DNA from: Sphingomonadales bacterium
GTDB taxonomy: Bacteria > Pseudomonadota > Alphaproteobacteria > Sphingomonadales > Govanellaceae
Assembly: GCA_019455285.1 (NCBI GenBank)
Contig: JACFMS010000002.1
Coordinates: 62,001-126,000 of the forward strand
Reading direction: 5' to 3'
Length of the DNA: 64,000 nt
Shown: piece after piece, positions 34,947 to 43,607 of the stretch
How positions within the stretch are numbered: position 1 is the stretch's first letter
Layout: the number at the start of each line of letters is the position of its first letter
Position numbers and translations under genes: made by a program
The notes under the pieces: model-generated
What the model saw: only the letters and a program-made list of their open reading frames with translations
Database searches by the model: none
Told to the model about the DNA's origin: nothing

Positions 34947-36521
34947 CTAAGGCCTCACGGATCTGAACGCGGCGGCGGAAACTATAACTAATATAAGAAG
35001 ATAACTCCAATCACCGAGGCGGGCAAACGGCGTTCTCCGTTCTATCTTGCGTGGCAGGTCGGCGTCGATGACGCCGGCGCGGGCCAAACCCAGCGACGCC
35101 AGCGTCCGCCCCCAGGGATCGATGACGGCGGAAATGCCGGTGCCAGCGGCGCGCACCACCGGCAGGCCTTCCTCTACCGCCCGGAAGCGCGCCGTCACCA
35201 AGTGCTGATAGGGACCGGTCGAGATGCCGTACCAGGCATCATTGGTGACATTAAGGAGCCAGTCCGGCGACTCGTCGCGGCGCGCCACCGCCCCCGGAAA
35301 GATCACTTCATAGCAGATCAACGGGCTGAACGGCGGCAGGCCGGGCGCGGCCAGGGTCACCAGCCCCGGTCCGGGGGTAAAATCAAGCAGACTGGGCACG
35401 AAGCGGCCAAGGCCGATTGCGCCCAACAGTCCCCGCAACGGCAGATATTCGCCGAACGGCACCAGGTGCGCCTTGTCATAGGCGGCGCGCACCGCGCCCC
35501 GGCCATCGATCACGAACAGGCTGTTGCCGACCTGGTAGCGGCCGTCGGCCAAGCGCTCCAAGCGCGGCGCGCCGGTGATCACGTAGCCGTCAGCAGGAAC
35601 CACGTCGGCGATCAGATAGCGCCGCGCCGGCTCGGCGTTGAGATAGTAGGGCACAGCGGTTTCCGGCCACACGATCAGGCTGGGTGACGGATTGCCGGCG
35701 GCGGCCGAGAGGGCGAGATAGCGCCTGAAGTTATCAAACAGCCGCTCCTCACTCCATTTGTCTTGTTGCGAGATGTTGGCCTGCACCAGGCGCAGGCGCA
35801 CTCCCGCCACCACCGCCGGCTCGGCGACGGCCAGCCGCCACAGGCCAAAGCCAACGAGCGCCAGCGCCAGCGTCAGGGCCGCCGCCGACAGCAGCCAGGG
35901 CCGGCCGCCCGGCGCGGGTAGTAGATAGCCGAGCGGCGAGAGCGCCAGAATCATGGTCAGCAGGCCGAGGCCATATAGCCCCCACAGCGATGCCGACTGC
36001 ATCATGACCGGCGCAAAGCCCCACACCGAGCCGATCAGGTTCCAGGGAAAGCCGGTGAACAGATGGCCGCGCAGCCATTCGCTGAGCGACCACAAGACGG
36101 CGAACGCCAAGGCATGAGCGACAGGGCCGAAAGCCCGCCCCCGCCGCGTGGCGATATCCGTCAGCATCTTATAGGCCAGCGCGACGAGGCCGGGAAAAAT
36201 CGCCATCAGGGCGGCCATTCCGGCGACAGCGACCGGGCCGGCGGCGTCGCTGACGTCCTGGTTGACCACGAAGGCGATCGCTACCCAATAAAGCCCGGTG
36301 GTGAAATGGCCGACACCGAACCACCAACCCACCGCAAAGGCGGCAAGCCGGCCGCGGCTGGTCAGCGCCAGCAAGAGCAGCAGCGGAAATGACAGAAGGA
36401 GGAGCGGCAGAGCGTAAATCGGCGGCAGCGCCAGGGTGGCCAGCGCGCCGCCGAGGACAGCCAGCGCCGCCCGGCTGACGCCGCCGCGGCGGGCCAGCCA
36501 GTCCGCCGCGCGCTCAGCCAT
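34947..36521 (-). CDS. lnt: Apolipoprotein N-acyltransferase
   Basis: Lnt adds the third acyl chain to the N-terminal cysteine of lipoproteins in the inner membrane. The 524-residue protein has six to seven N-terminal hydrophobic helices and then the periplasmic nitrilase domain. The catalytic Glu is in VWPETAVPYYL, Lys in YDKAHLVPFGEYLPL and Cys in PLICYEVIFPG, with NVTNDAWYG after it. The ATG at 36519-36521 overlaps the end of corC by 8 bp. The upstream part of the open frame has no Lnt sequence and is excluded. Confidence 0.95.
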   Translation of the reverse strand: MAERAADWLARRGGVSRAALAVLGGALATLALPPIYALPLLLLSFPLLLLLALTSRGRLAAFAVGWWFGVGHFTTGLYWVAIAFVVNQDVSDAAGPVAVAGMAALMAIFPGLVALAYKMLTDIATRRGRAFGPVAHALAFAVLWSLSEWLRGHLFTGFPWNLIGSVWGFAPVMMQSASLWGLYGLGLLTMILALSPLGYLLPAPGGRPWLLSAAALTLALALVGFGLWRLAVAEPAVVAGVRLRLVQANISQQDKWSEERLFDNFRRYLALSAAAGNPSPSLIVWPETAVPYYLNAEPARRYLIADVVPADGYVITGAPRLERLADGRYQVGNSLFVIDGRGAVRAAYDKAHLVPFGEYLPLRGLLGAIGLGRFVPSLLDFTPGPGLVTLAAPGLPPFSPLICYEVIFPGAVARRDESPDWLLNVTNDAWYGISTGPYQHLVTARFRAVEEGLPVVRAAGTGISAVIDPWGRTLASLGLARAGVIDADLPRKIERRTPFARLGDWSYLLILVIVSAAAFRSVRP

Positions 36522-37407
36522 CGGCATCGAGAACCGGCAGATGCACCCGCACCCGGCGCAAGCGGCGGGGGTCGGCTTCCAGCACTTCGAAGCGGACGCC
36601 GGTGGCATCATGGATGAAGATTTCGCCCGCTTTCGGCACCCGCCCGGCCAGGCTCGTCACCAAGCCGCCGACGGTGTCGACGTCCTCGAAGTCTTCGCCG
36701 CCGCGCAGCGACTGGCCGAGCGCTTCCTCCAGGACATCAAGATCAAGCCGCGCCCCGGCCTCGAAGGTCCGGCTGTCAACGGTCGTCAGCTTATCGTCCT
36801 CATCGATGTCATGCTCGTCCTCGATGTCGCCGACGATCTGCTCCACCAGATCCTCGATGGTGACGATGCCATCGGTGCCGCCGTACTCGTCCACCACCAC
36901 CGCCATGTGAATGCGGGTGGCGCGCATCTTGACCAACAGATTGGGCAGACGCATGGACGGCGGCACGAACAGAATGGGGCGCTGCACGTCGGCGAGCTTG
37001 AACGCCGTTTCGCCGGAGGCAAGCACGCGGAACACGTCTTTGACATGCACCATGGCCACCACGTCGTCGAGAGACTCGCGATAGACCGGCATGCGCGACA
37101 CCGCCGCCGCCACGAAGGCGGCGGCAACCTCATCGAGGCTGGCGGTGGACTCCACCGCGACGATATCCACCCGCGGCACCATGATGTCGTCGACCCGCGC
37201 CTCGGCGAAAGCCAGGGTGTTAAGGAGCAGCGTGCGCTCCTCCTGACCGATGTTTTCCGGCCCTTCGGCGTGTTCGACCAGCACCTCTTCCAGGCTTTCG
37301 CGCAGGGTGCCTTCGCTTTTGCCGCCAAACAGCCGCTTTAATCGCTCCACCAGACTTTGCGGGCGTTCTTCTTCGAGGTCGGTGGAACTTGGGTGATCGT
37401 CGCTCAT
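36514..37407 (-). CDS. corC: CorC/HlyC-type CBS domain protein
   Basis: The protein has 297 residues without membrane segments. Two CBS domains span about 70-200 (MVPRVDIVAVESTASLDEV, SRMPVYRESLDDVVAMVHVKD), and a C-terminal CorC_HlyC domain contains TVGGLVTSLAGRVPKAGE. The family is linked to Mg2+/Co2+ homeostasis and possibly to membrane stress. The lack of an N-terminal DUF21 makes it the short cytosolic YbeX-like form. It is coupled to ybeY upstream by an ATGA overlap and to lnt downstream by 8 bp. Confidence 0.93.
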   Translation of the reverse strand: MSDDHPSSTDLEEERPQSLVERLKRLFGGKSEGTLRESLEEVLVEHAEGPENIGQEERTLLLNTLAFAEARVDDIMVPRVDIVAVESTASLDEVAAAFVAAAVSRMPVYRESLDDVVAMVHVKDVFRVLASGETAFKLADVQRPILFVPPSMRLPNLLVKMRATRIHMAVVVDEYGGTDGIVTIEDLVEQIVGDIEDEHDIDEDDKLTTVDSRTFEAGARLDLDVLEEALGQSLRGGEDFEDVDTVGGLVTSLAGRVPKAGEIFIHDATGVRFEVLEADPRRLRRVRVHLPVLDADG

Positions 37408-37940
37408 CTCTTGATGGTCTCTTCTTGCCCCCGGTAAGGATCGGCAACGCCGAGCGTGGCCAGGATATCCACTTCCGCCGCTTCCATCAGCTCTGCCGCC
37501 GCTTCATGGTCGTGATCATAGCCGAGCAGATGGAGAAACCCATGCGTCAGCAGATGACGCACGTGATCGGCGACGGTCTTGCCTTGGGCGGAAGCTTCCG
37601 CCGTCACCGTCTCCAGCGCCAGGACGATATCGCCCAGCTCCACCTCCGCGCCCCTGGGCATGCCGGCCGGCAGCCGACCGGACTTGACGGCGGCAAGCGC
37701 ATCCGTCTCCAGCGCCGGGAAGGATAGCACGTTGGTCGGCTTGTCTTGAGCGCGGTAGTCGCGGTTCAAGCGGCGCACCTCGGCGTCACTCATGAGCGCC
37801 ACGCTGACCGTGGCGTCCAGCTTGCTGTCAGGCAACACCCGTACGCTCGCTGCTTGCAGCGCCCGGTCGATCACGTCCACCGCGCCGGGTAGCGCTGTCT
37901 CCCATACCGGCTCGCCCAACATGACAGCGACAGTGATCAC
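37404..37940 (-). CDS. ybeY: Endoribonuclease YbeY (rRNA maturation factor)
   Basis: YbeY is a zinc-dependent RNase involved in 16S rRNA 3'-end maturation and ribosome quality control. The 178-residue protein shows the zinc site H-x3-H-x5-H with His133, His137 and His143 in THGFLHLLGYDHDH. It also has the conserved LNRDYRAQDKPTNVLSFP segment. The start is GTG at 37938-37940 and overlaps the phoH stop as GTGA. The order phoH-ybeY-corC-lnt is conserved in alphaproteobacteria. Confidence 0.96.
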   Translation of the reverse strand: MITVAVMLGEPVWETALPGAVDVIDRALQAASVRVLPDSKLDATVSVALMSDAEVRRLNRDYRAQDKPTNVLSFPALETDALAAVKSGRLPAGMPRGAEVELGDIVLALETVTAEASAQGKTVADHVRHLLTHGFLHLLGYDHDHEAAAELMEAAEVDILATLGVADPYRGQEETIKR

Positions 37941-38941
37941 TGGGCGTCACCCTTACCGGTTTTCGCCTCCTCGCGCTCATAGGCTTCGACAATGGCGCCC
38001 ACCAGCGCATGACGCACCACATCGCGTTGCGTGAAGCGCGTAAAGGCGATGCCCGGCACCTCGCGCAGCACGCTGAGCGCATGGGTCAGGCCCGAGGGAC
38101 GATCGCTCGGCAGGTCGGTCTGCGACGGATCGCCGGCCACCACCATATGGCAGTTTTCGCCAAAGCGGGTGAGAAACATCTTCATCTGCATCGGCGTGGT
38201 GTTTTGCGCTTCATCGAGAATGACGAAGCAGTTGGACAAGGTGCGGCCGCGCATGTAGGCCAAGGGCGCCACCTCGATCTCGCCGCGTTCGAAGCGCTTG
38301 GCGATCTCCTCCGCCGGCATGGTCTCATAAAGCGCGTCATATAGCGGCCGCAGGTAAGGATCGACCTTTTCCCTGAGATCGCCGGGCAGAAAGCCCAGCC
38401 GCTCGCCGGCCTCCACCGCCGGCCGCGACAGAATGAGACGATCGACGCTGCCCTCAGCCAAGCGCGCCACCGCCATGGCGACGGCCAAAAAGGTCTTGCC
38501 GGTGCCGGCCGGCCCCAGCGCGAATACCATGTTGTTGGCTGCCAGCTTGCGAATGTACTCCACCTGCGCCGCCGAGCGGGCGGTGATCACCCGCTTGCGG
38601 GTGCGGATGACGGCGGCCTCGCCCGCCGTCTCGCCGCTGGCGGCGTCGGCGGCGATCACCCGCAGCGCTCCATCGACTTCAGCGGCGTTCAGCGTCTCGC
38701 CGGCCTTCAGCCGGCCATAGAGCGCGTGCAGCACCCGCTCGGCGACGCTGATGCCGCTTTTCGTGCCTTCGATCAGGAGGCGATTGCCGCGACCATGCAG
38801 GGTGACCCCCAGCCGCTCCTCGATCAGCGCCAAATGGCGGCTGTGCTCGCCAAACAGCGCCGCCGCCAGGCGATTGTCGTCAAATTCGACCAGATCGCTG
38901 ATGGTGGTTTCTTCCCGTGGTGGCGCTTTTGCCTTGCGCAA
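37937..38941 (-). CDS. phoH: PhoH family ATPase
   Basis: The 334-residue protein has an N-terminal KH-like region (about 35-75) and a P-loop ATPase domain with Walker A GPAGTGKT at 143-150. LSRPAVEAGERLGFLPGDL and Walker B FVILDEAQN follow, with DPSQTDLP after them. PhoH/YbeZ proteins interact with YbeY and are thought to act in RNA metabolism. It lies 15 bp downstream of miaB and is translationally coupled to ybeY. Confidence 0.95.
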   Translation of the reverse strand: MRKAKAPPREETTISDLVEFDDNRLAAALFGEHSRHLALIEERLGVTLHGRGNRLLIEGTKSGISVAERVLHALYGRLKAGETLNAAEVDGALRVIAADAASGETAGEAAVIRTRKRVITARSAAQVEYIRKLAANNMVFALGPAGTGKTFLAVAMAVARLAEGSVDRLILSRPAVEAGERLGFLPGDLREKVDPYLRPLYDALYETMPAEEIAKRFERGEIEVAPLAYMRGRTLSNCFVILDEAQNTTPMQMKMFLTRFGENCHMVVAGDPSQTDLPSDRPSGLTHALSVLREVPGIAFTRFTQRDVVRHALVGAIVEAYEREEAKTGKGDAQ

Positions 38942-38956
38942 GATGTCGTCGTACCT

Positions 38957-40335
38957 CTAAGCCGCCGTGCGTCGGCTGTCATCGCCGAGCCTTGCCGCCA
39001 CACTATGGGGGCCGGCGGAGACGATTTCAACGTCGGCGATGGTCCCCAACAGGCCGACCGACACCGGCCCAGCATCCACGTGCACCGCCTGCATGTATGG
39101 ACTTCTGCCGACCAGCTGCCCTTCCGTCCGCCCCGGCCGCTCCAGGAGCACCGCCATTCGGCGGCTCACCGTGGCCTGGTTGAAGCGCCACTGGCTGGCG
39201 GCGATTTCCGCTTGCAGCAGGGCCAGCCGCTCGGCTTTCGCCTCTTCGGCGATCTGGGTCGCCATCTCGGCCGCCGGCGTGCCCGGCCGGGCGCTGTATT
39301 TGAAGGAGTAGGCCTGGGCGTATCCCACCTCCCGCGCCAGGGCCAGGGTGGCGGCGAAATCCGCCTCGCTCTCACCAGGAAAGCCGACGATGAAGTCGCT
39401 GGAGAACGCCAGATCGGGCCGCGCCCGGCGCAACCGATCCACCAGCCTGAGGTAGTCAGCCGCGTCATGGCCGCGGTTCATCGCCAAAAGGATACGGTCG
39501 GAGCCGCTTTGCACCGGCAGGTGCAGATAGGGCATCAGGCTATCAAGCTCGCCATGGGCGGCGATCAGATCATCGTCCATGTCACGGGGATGGGAGGTGG
39601 TGTAGCGCAGGCGGGCAAGCCCTGGGATTTCCGCCAGACGACGCAGCAGGCGGCCAAGCCCCCAGACCGCGCCATCCTCGCCTTGCCATGGTAGGCGTTG
39701 ACGTTCTGACCCAAGAGCGTGATCTCGACCACGCCCTGGGCGACGAGCCGCTCAGCCTCGGCGATGATCTTGGCCGCCGGCCGCGACACCTCCGCCCCGC
39801 GGGTGTAAGGCACGACGCAGAAGGTGCAGAATTTGTCGCAGCCTTCCTGGATGGTCAAAAAAGCCGCCGTCGCGCCGTGCGTGCGAGCCGCCGGCAGATG
39901 ATCGAACTTGTCCTCGGCGGGAAAATCGGTGTCGATGACCCGCGCCTGGCCGGCGGCCTGGCGCTCGGCCAGCGCCGCGCTGACCATGGCCGGCAGGCGA
40001 TGGTAGGTCTGCGGCCCGAAAACGAGGTCGACGGCCGGCGCGCGGCGCAGCATTTCCTTGCCCTCGGCCTGGGCGACGCAGCCGCCGACGCCGATCAGCA
40101 GATCGTTGCCGCCGGCTTGCCGCCGCTCCTGGCGCAGCTCACGCAGGCGGCCAATATCGGAGTAGACCTTTTCCGCCGCTTTTTCCCGGATATGGCAGGT
40201 GTTTAAGATCACCACGTCAGCGGCGGCCGCGTCGTCGGTCTGGGCGTAGCCTTCAGGCGCCATGGCTTCGGCCATGCGCTCGCTGTCATAGACGTTCATC
40301 TGACAGCCATAGGTCTTGATGTGGATCTTCTTCAT
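38957..40335 (-). pseudogene. miaB: tRNA-2-methylthio-N6-dimethylallyladenosine synthase, interrupted by an apparent -1 frameshift
   Basis: MiaB is a radical-SAM methylthiotransferase acting on i6A37 of tRNAs. The 5' part (40335 down to about 39684) encodes the N-terminal cluster cysteines (Cys11, Cys47, Cys86) and the radical-SAM CDKFCTFC (Cys166, 170, 173), reaching GQNVNAYHG. The sequence then continues correctly only in another frame ([13 protein letters not shown] onward), through [11 protein letters not shown] and the C-terminal TRAM region to 38957. One base seems missing near 39683-39684, where an A run on the coding strand is short. Both halves look fully conserved, so a sequencing error or a very recent mutation is likely. 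Confidence 0.9.
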
Positions 40336-40399
40336 CGCCGACTTTTTCCAAGGCCAGCGCTATAGCACGGGGCGGGCATCCTGGCCAAGCGCCTGATCC

Positions 40400-41233
40400 C
40401 TACCCCTCGCCCCGCCGCGTCGCCAGCAGCCCGCGCCGCACGGTTTCATGGCAATGGGCGGCGATGGTCTTGCGCGAGGCGAAATCGCGGCTGTTGATGG
40501 GGTCATGAAAGATCAGATCGACGCCGATGCGGCCGAGGCCCAAAAGCGTCAGAAAATGCGGCTCCAAGGCCATATCGCCGTACCAGCCGATGAACGGCCG
40601 GGTGGCGCGGCCCAGCGGCAGGCCGTTCAGCGTGCGATAGGCGATGGTGACCGGCTGGATCGTCAACTCATCGCGGCCGCACACACTGGGCTCGGCCACC
40701 GCCAGGAGCGCCGATTTGAACGGCAGCACGATGGAACCATCGGTGCTGGTGCCCTCGGCAAACAATACCAGATTATCGCCCGCCGCCAGACGCTCGGCGA
40801 TTTCGTTATTCTGGGCGTGGACCTGACCGCGCCGTTCGCGATCGACAAAAAGGGTGCGATGAAGGCGCGCCAGGCTGCCGAACGGACCCCAGTCGCCGAC
40901 CTCGCGTTTGGCGATGAAGCTTGCCGGCAATACCGCGCCGATGACCGGAATATCCAGCCAGGACACGTGATTGCTGACAAAAAGCGTTGGCCGCACCGCT
41001 GACGTTGCGCCCTGGACGCGCACTCGAACGCCGATGATTTTCAGCGCCACGCGGTGGTAAAATAATGGAATGGCCCACCAGCTACGCAAGCGTAGTTTGA
41101 GGATGGCGGCCTGGATCGGCAAGAGGACCAACGTCAGGACGACAATGGCGGCCACGGCAAGCCAGCTTCGCAGCGTCGGCGCGCCGTATCCGGGCAGCGC
41201 GGCCATGGCAGGAGAGGCGGAAGTATCGCTCAC
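40400..41233 (-). CDS. plsC: Lysophospholipid (1-acyl-glycerol-3-phosphate) acyltransferase
   Basis: The 277-residue protein has an N-terminal membrane helix (SWLAVAAIVVLTLVLLPIQA) and the PlsC acyltransferase domain. Its catalytic motif NHVSWLD and the glycerophosphate-binding FAEGTSTDG are both visible. It would acylate lysophosphatidic acid to phosphatidic acid. The related OlsA, which acylates lyso-ornithine lipid, is an alternative in view of the olsB-like gene at 57.6 kb. The start is GTG and overlaps the fur stop as GTGA. Confidence 0.9.
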   Translation of the reverse strand: MSDTSASPAMAALPGYGAPTLRSWLAVAAIVVLTLVLLPIQAAILKLRLRSWWAIPLFYHRVALKIIGVRVRVQGATSAVRPTLFVSNHVSWLDIPVIGAVLPASFIAKREVGDWGPFGSLARLHRTLFVDRERRGQVHAQNNEIAERLAAGDNLVLFAEGTSTDGSIVLPFKSALLAVAEPSVCGRDELTIQPVTIAYRTLNGLPLGRATRPFIGWYGDMALEPHFLTLLGLGRIGVDLIFHDPINSRDFASRKTIAAHCHETVRRGLLATRRGEG

Positions 41234-41667
41234 CGAGAGGATTTTTTCTCCCCTTCCTTGAGGGGAACGCCATAGAGCTCCAGGCGATGGTCGACGAGCT
41301 TGAAGCCATAGCGGCGGGCGATCTCGGCTTGCAGCTTTTCAATCTCCTCGCTGCGAAACTCGATCACTTCGCCGGTCTCAAGGTTGATCAGATGATCGTG
41401 GTGACGCTCCGTCGCCTGTTCATAGCGCGAGCGGCCGTCACGAAAGTCATGGCGTTCGAGAATGCCGGCTTCTTCCAATAGCCGCACGGTGCGGTAGACG
41501 GTGGCGATGCTGATGTTGGCGTCGACCTTGGTGGCGCGGCGGTAAAGCTCCTCCACGTCGGGATGATCCTCCGACTGCGACAGCACGCGGGCGATGACGC
41601 GGCGCTGGCCGGTCATGCGCATACCCTTGTCAATGCATAGCGATTCAATATCTCGCGGCACCACCAC
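41230..41667 (-). CDS. fur: Fur family transcriptional regulator
   Basis: The 145-residue protein has the Fur winged helix (GMRMTGQRRVIARVL, ISIATVYRTVRLLEEAGIL) and the metal-binding core (HHDHLINLETGEVIEF, ELYGVPL). It lacks the CxxC zinc pair, which is common in alphaproteobacterial Fur/Mur. It may respond to iron or manganese. The frame begins with three GTG codons (41659-41667), and AAGGA lies just upstream, so the exact start is uncertain. A 19-bp palindrome 11 bp upstream may be its own operator. Confidence 0.92.
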   Translation of the reverse strand: MVVPRDIESLCIDKGMRMTGQRRVIARVLSQSEDHPDVEELYRRATKVDANISIATVYRTVRLLEEAGILERHDFRDGRSRYEQATERHHDHLINLETGEVIEFRSEEIEKLQAEIARRYGFKLVDHRLELYGVPLKEGEKKSSR

Positions 41668-41677
41668 TCGTCCTTAT

Positions 41678-41696
41678 TATCATCCTTGATATGATA
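41678..41696. promoter_or_regulatory. Palindrome upstream of fur, possible autoregulatory site
   Basis: TATCAT (41678-41683) and ATGATA (41691-41696) form a perfect 6-bp inverted repeat with a 7-base spacer, giving 19 bp in all, the length of a Fur box. It is centred about 20 bases upstream of the start codon. Similarity to the classical Fur consensus is partial. Confidence 0.35.
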
Positions 41697-41788
41697 CTAT
41701 AAACCCAATACTTCCGGGAGGGCAGCCCCTTCTCCGAACGCCGGCTAAACGCCTTATGCCATCGCTCCTGTTTGGGCTAACGGCAGGG

Positions 41789-42208
41789 CTACTTCTTTCC
41801 GCCCCGACGTTGCACCCGGCCGAGGCCGATCTGCTTTGCAAGATCGCGGCGCTGAGTAGCGTAATTCGGCGCAACCATCGGGTAATCAGCCGGTAATCCC
41901 CAGCGTTCCCGGTATTCTTCCGGCGTCATGTTGTATCGTGTCTTAAGGTGGCGTTTCAACATTTTTAGCTTCTTGCCGTCCTCCAGACAGATCAGATAGT
42001 CGGGCATGACCGACTTCTTGATCGCTACTGCCGGCTCCAGTTTTTCGGTTTTGACTTCGCTCTCTTGGCCGAGGGTATTGAGCGCCCGATAAACTTGCGA
42101 AATAAGTCCTCCCAGATCCGATACCGGCACCGTGTTATGGGCAACATAGGATGCCACGATATCGGCGGTCAGCGACAGGGTTTCTTCCCGAATTTTTTGG
42201 TTGGTCAT
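41789..42208 (-). CDS. mucR: MucR/Ros family zinc-finger transcriptional regulator
   Basis: This 139-residue protein belongs to the alphaproteobacterial Ros/MucR family. The single zinc-finger region reads YLICLEDGKKLKMLKRHLKTRYNMTPEEYRERWGLP, with one Cys of the canonical pair replaced by Asp, as in many MucR proteins; the full region lies at about residues 72-107. MucR regulators control exopolysaccharide, motility and cell-cycle genes and often repress their own gene. The window contains a large polysaccharide locus that could be a target; that is inference. The C-terminus is basic (GRVQRRGGKK). Confidence 0.92.
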   Translation of the reverse strand: MTNQKIREETLSLTADIVASYVAHNTVPVSDLGGLISQVYRALNTLGQESEVKTEKLEPAVAIKKSVMPDYLICLEDGKKLKMLKRHLKTRYNMTPEEYRERWGLPADYPMVAPNYATQRRDLAKQIGLGRVQRRGGKK

Positions 42209-42243
42209 TTGTATATATCCGCAATGGTAATGAAAGTGGCTAC

Positions 42244-42272
42244 CCTATAAAGAATAGAATTGAGAAGATCAA
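42244..42272 (-). promoter_or_regulatory. Predicted promoter of mucR
   Basis: On the minus strand TTGATC (42267-42272) and TATAGG (42244-42249) are separated by exactly 17 bases. The region between mucR and rimI is strongly AT-rich, as expected for a MucR-bound promoter. The start codon lies 36 bases downstream of the -10 box. Confidence 0.45.
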
Positions 42273-42358
42273 GAAAATCCAAGACAAGAGTCAAATAAAC
42301 AGCAACGTATAAGCAACCCGATATTTTACAGCCTGAAAATATATTGGGCCGTTACTTA

Positions 42359-42814
42359 TTATTCTTGGATAGCCAAAGTCATCAATATGGCATCAGCCGT
42401 ATCGCCGTTTGAATACTTGTAATACCCCTTGCGGCGGCCCACGGCTTGGTAGCCGCAGCCCTCATACAAGGCCCGCGCCGCCCGGTTGTCCGCCGCCACT
42501 TCCAGGTGGATTTTGCGCGCCCCCGCCGCCTTGGCTTGGGTTGCCAGGGCCGTCATCAGCGCCTGGCCCAGCCCGCGCCGACGGTGCGCGGGTGCGACCA
42601 CGACTTCATAAATTTCCGCCTCGTCAGCCATCAGCGTCGCGATCAGAAAGCCCGCCGGCCCGTCGGCCGTCATGGCCACCCAGGCCAGCGTCTGCGGCCG
42701 CGCCAAAAAGGTCTGGTATTCGCCGGCGCTCCACGGCCGATCACCGCCGCCGCCGGCATGAAGCGCCGCCAAGAGGGGCGCATCAGCCACGGTTGCCGGC
42801 CGCACCTGGGTCAT
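42359..42814 (-). CDS. rimI: Ribosomal protein S18-alanine N-acetyltransferase
   Basis: This 151-residue GNAT protein has motif A RRRGLGQAL preceded by YEVVVAPAH, and NRAARALYEGCGYQAVGRRKGYY, the RimI-typical C-terminal stretch. It acetylates the N-terminal alanine of S18, and in some bacteria other proteins. The start at 42814 overlaps the tsaB stop as ATGA. The longer frame to 42886 is excluded. The tsaB-rimI pair is widely conserved. Confidence 0.92.
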   Translation of the reverse strand: MTQVRPATVADAPLLAALHAGGGGDRPWSAGEYQTFLARPQTLAWVAMTADGPAGFLIATLMADEAEIYEVVVAPAHRRRGLGQALMTALATQAKAAGARKIHLEVAADNRAARALYEGCGYQAVGRRKGYYKYSNGDTADAILMTLAIQE

Positions 42815-43515
42815 GACGGCGGCAGCTTGGCGTCCGGCGCGCGCAGGTAGAGCGGCCGCACCGGCGTTGCGCCCATCTGACGCCATTGCCGCGCCCCCAG
42901 GCGGGCGATGATGCGAGGGTCGGGATCGGCCAGGGCGCGATCTTCCAGCACGTTGGCAGAGGGCGGCAGAAAGTTCCGGATCAGCGGCACGCCGGTACCG
43001 ACCACCACCAGGCGGCCGGGCGGCAGCAGCGTGGCCAGTCGATCCAGCGGCACCGCCGCCGCCGGCCGCAGCGACCGCACGGCCGACAGACCGCCCTGCC
43101 CTGCCGTCGGGGCAAAGAGCTCCACATAAACTTCCTCCCGCCGCGCGTCATGGATGACCGCCAGACAATCGGCGTCTTGGAGCTCGGGCCGGGCCTCAAT
43201 GGCGGCGACAGCGGTCGCCTCCAGGGTCGAAACGCCCGCCAGCGGCCGCTCCAGGGCGAGCGCCAACCCACGAGCGGCGGCGAGCCCGATCCGCAAGCCG
43301 GTAAAGGTGCCGGGGCCGACGGTGACGGCCATGAGGTCGATATCGGCAAAGCCAACCTCTGCTTCCGCCAGCACCTCCTCGACCATGGGTAAGAGCCGCT
43401 CGGCATGGCCGCGCAGACGCTCCTCCCGCCGCCACGCCAGGGAGCGCTCCGCCTCCACCAGCGCCGCCGCGCAACTGAACAGAGCGGTATCTAAGCCAAG
43501 CACACGCACGCGCAA
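42811..43515 (-). CDS. tsaB: tRNA threonylcarbamoyladenosine biosynthesis protein TsaB
   Basis: The 234-residue ASKHA-fold protein begins with VLGLDTALFSCAAALVE. It contains HAERLLPMVEEVLAEA and AVTVGPGTFTGLRIGLAAARGLA, the TsaB signature. With TsaD and TsaE it forms the complex that makes t6A37 on tRNAs. TsaB itself is catalytically inactive and serves as a scaffold. It is divergent from the polysaccharide-deacetylase-like gene. Confidence 0.95.
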   Translation of the reverse strand: MRVRVLGLDTALFSCAAALVEAERSLAWRREERLRGHAERLLPMVEEVLAEAEVGFADIDLMAVTVGPGTFTGLRIGLAAARGLALALERPLAGVSTLEATAVAAIEARPELQDADCLAVIHDARREEVYVELFAPTAGQGGLSAVRSLRPAAAVPLDRLATLLPPGRLVVVGTGVPLIRNFLPPSANVLEDRALADPDPRIIARLGARQWRQMGATPVRPLYLRAPDAKLPPS

Positions 43516-43607
43516 AACCCATGTCGTAATGTGGAGTGTTTGCCCTGGGGCGTTTTCGGTGTAAACCTAATGACTTGATAATCCAAGCACAACCGGGACC
43601 CAAAGGC

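Noticed and set aside
42321-42342. AT-rich 7-bp inverted repeat between mucR and rimI as a terminator of rimI
   Set aside because: The stem is weak and AT-only, without a T-tract. It may be only part of the AT-rich mucR promoter region.
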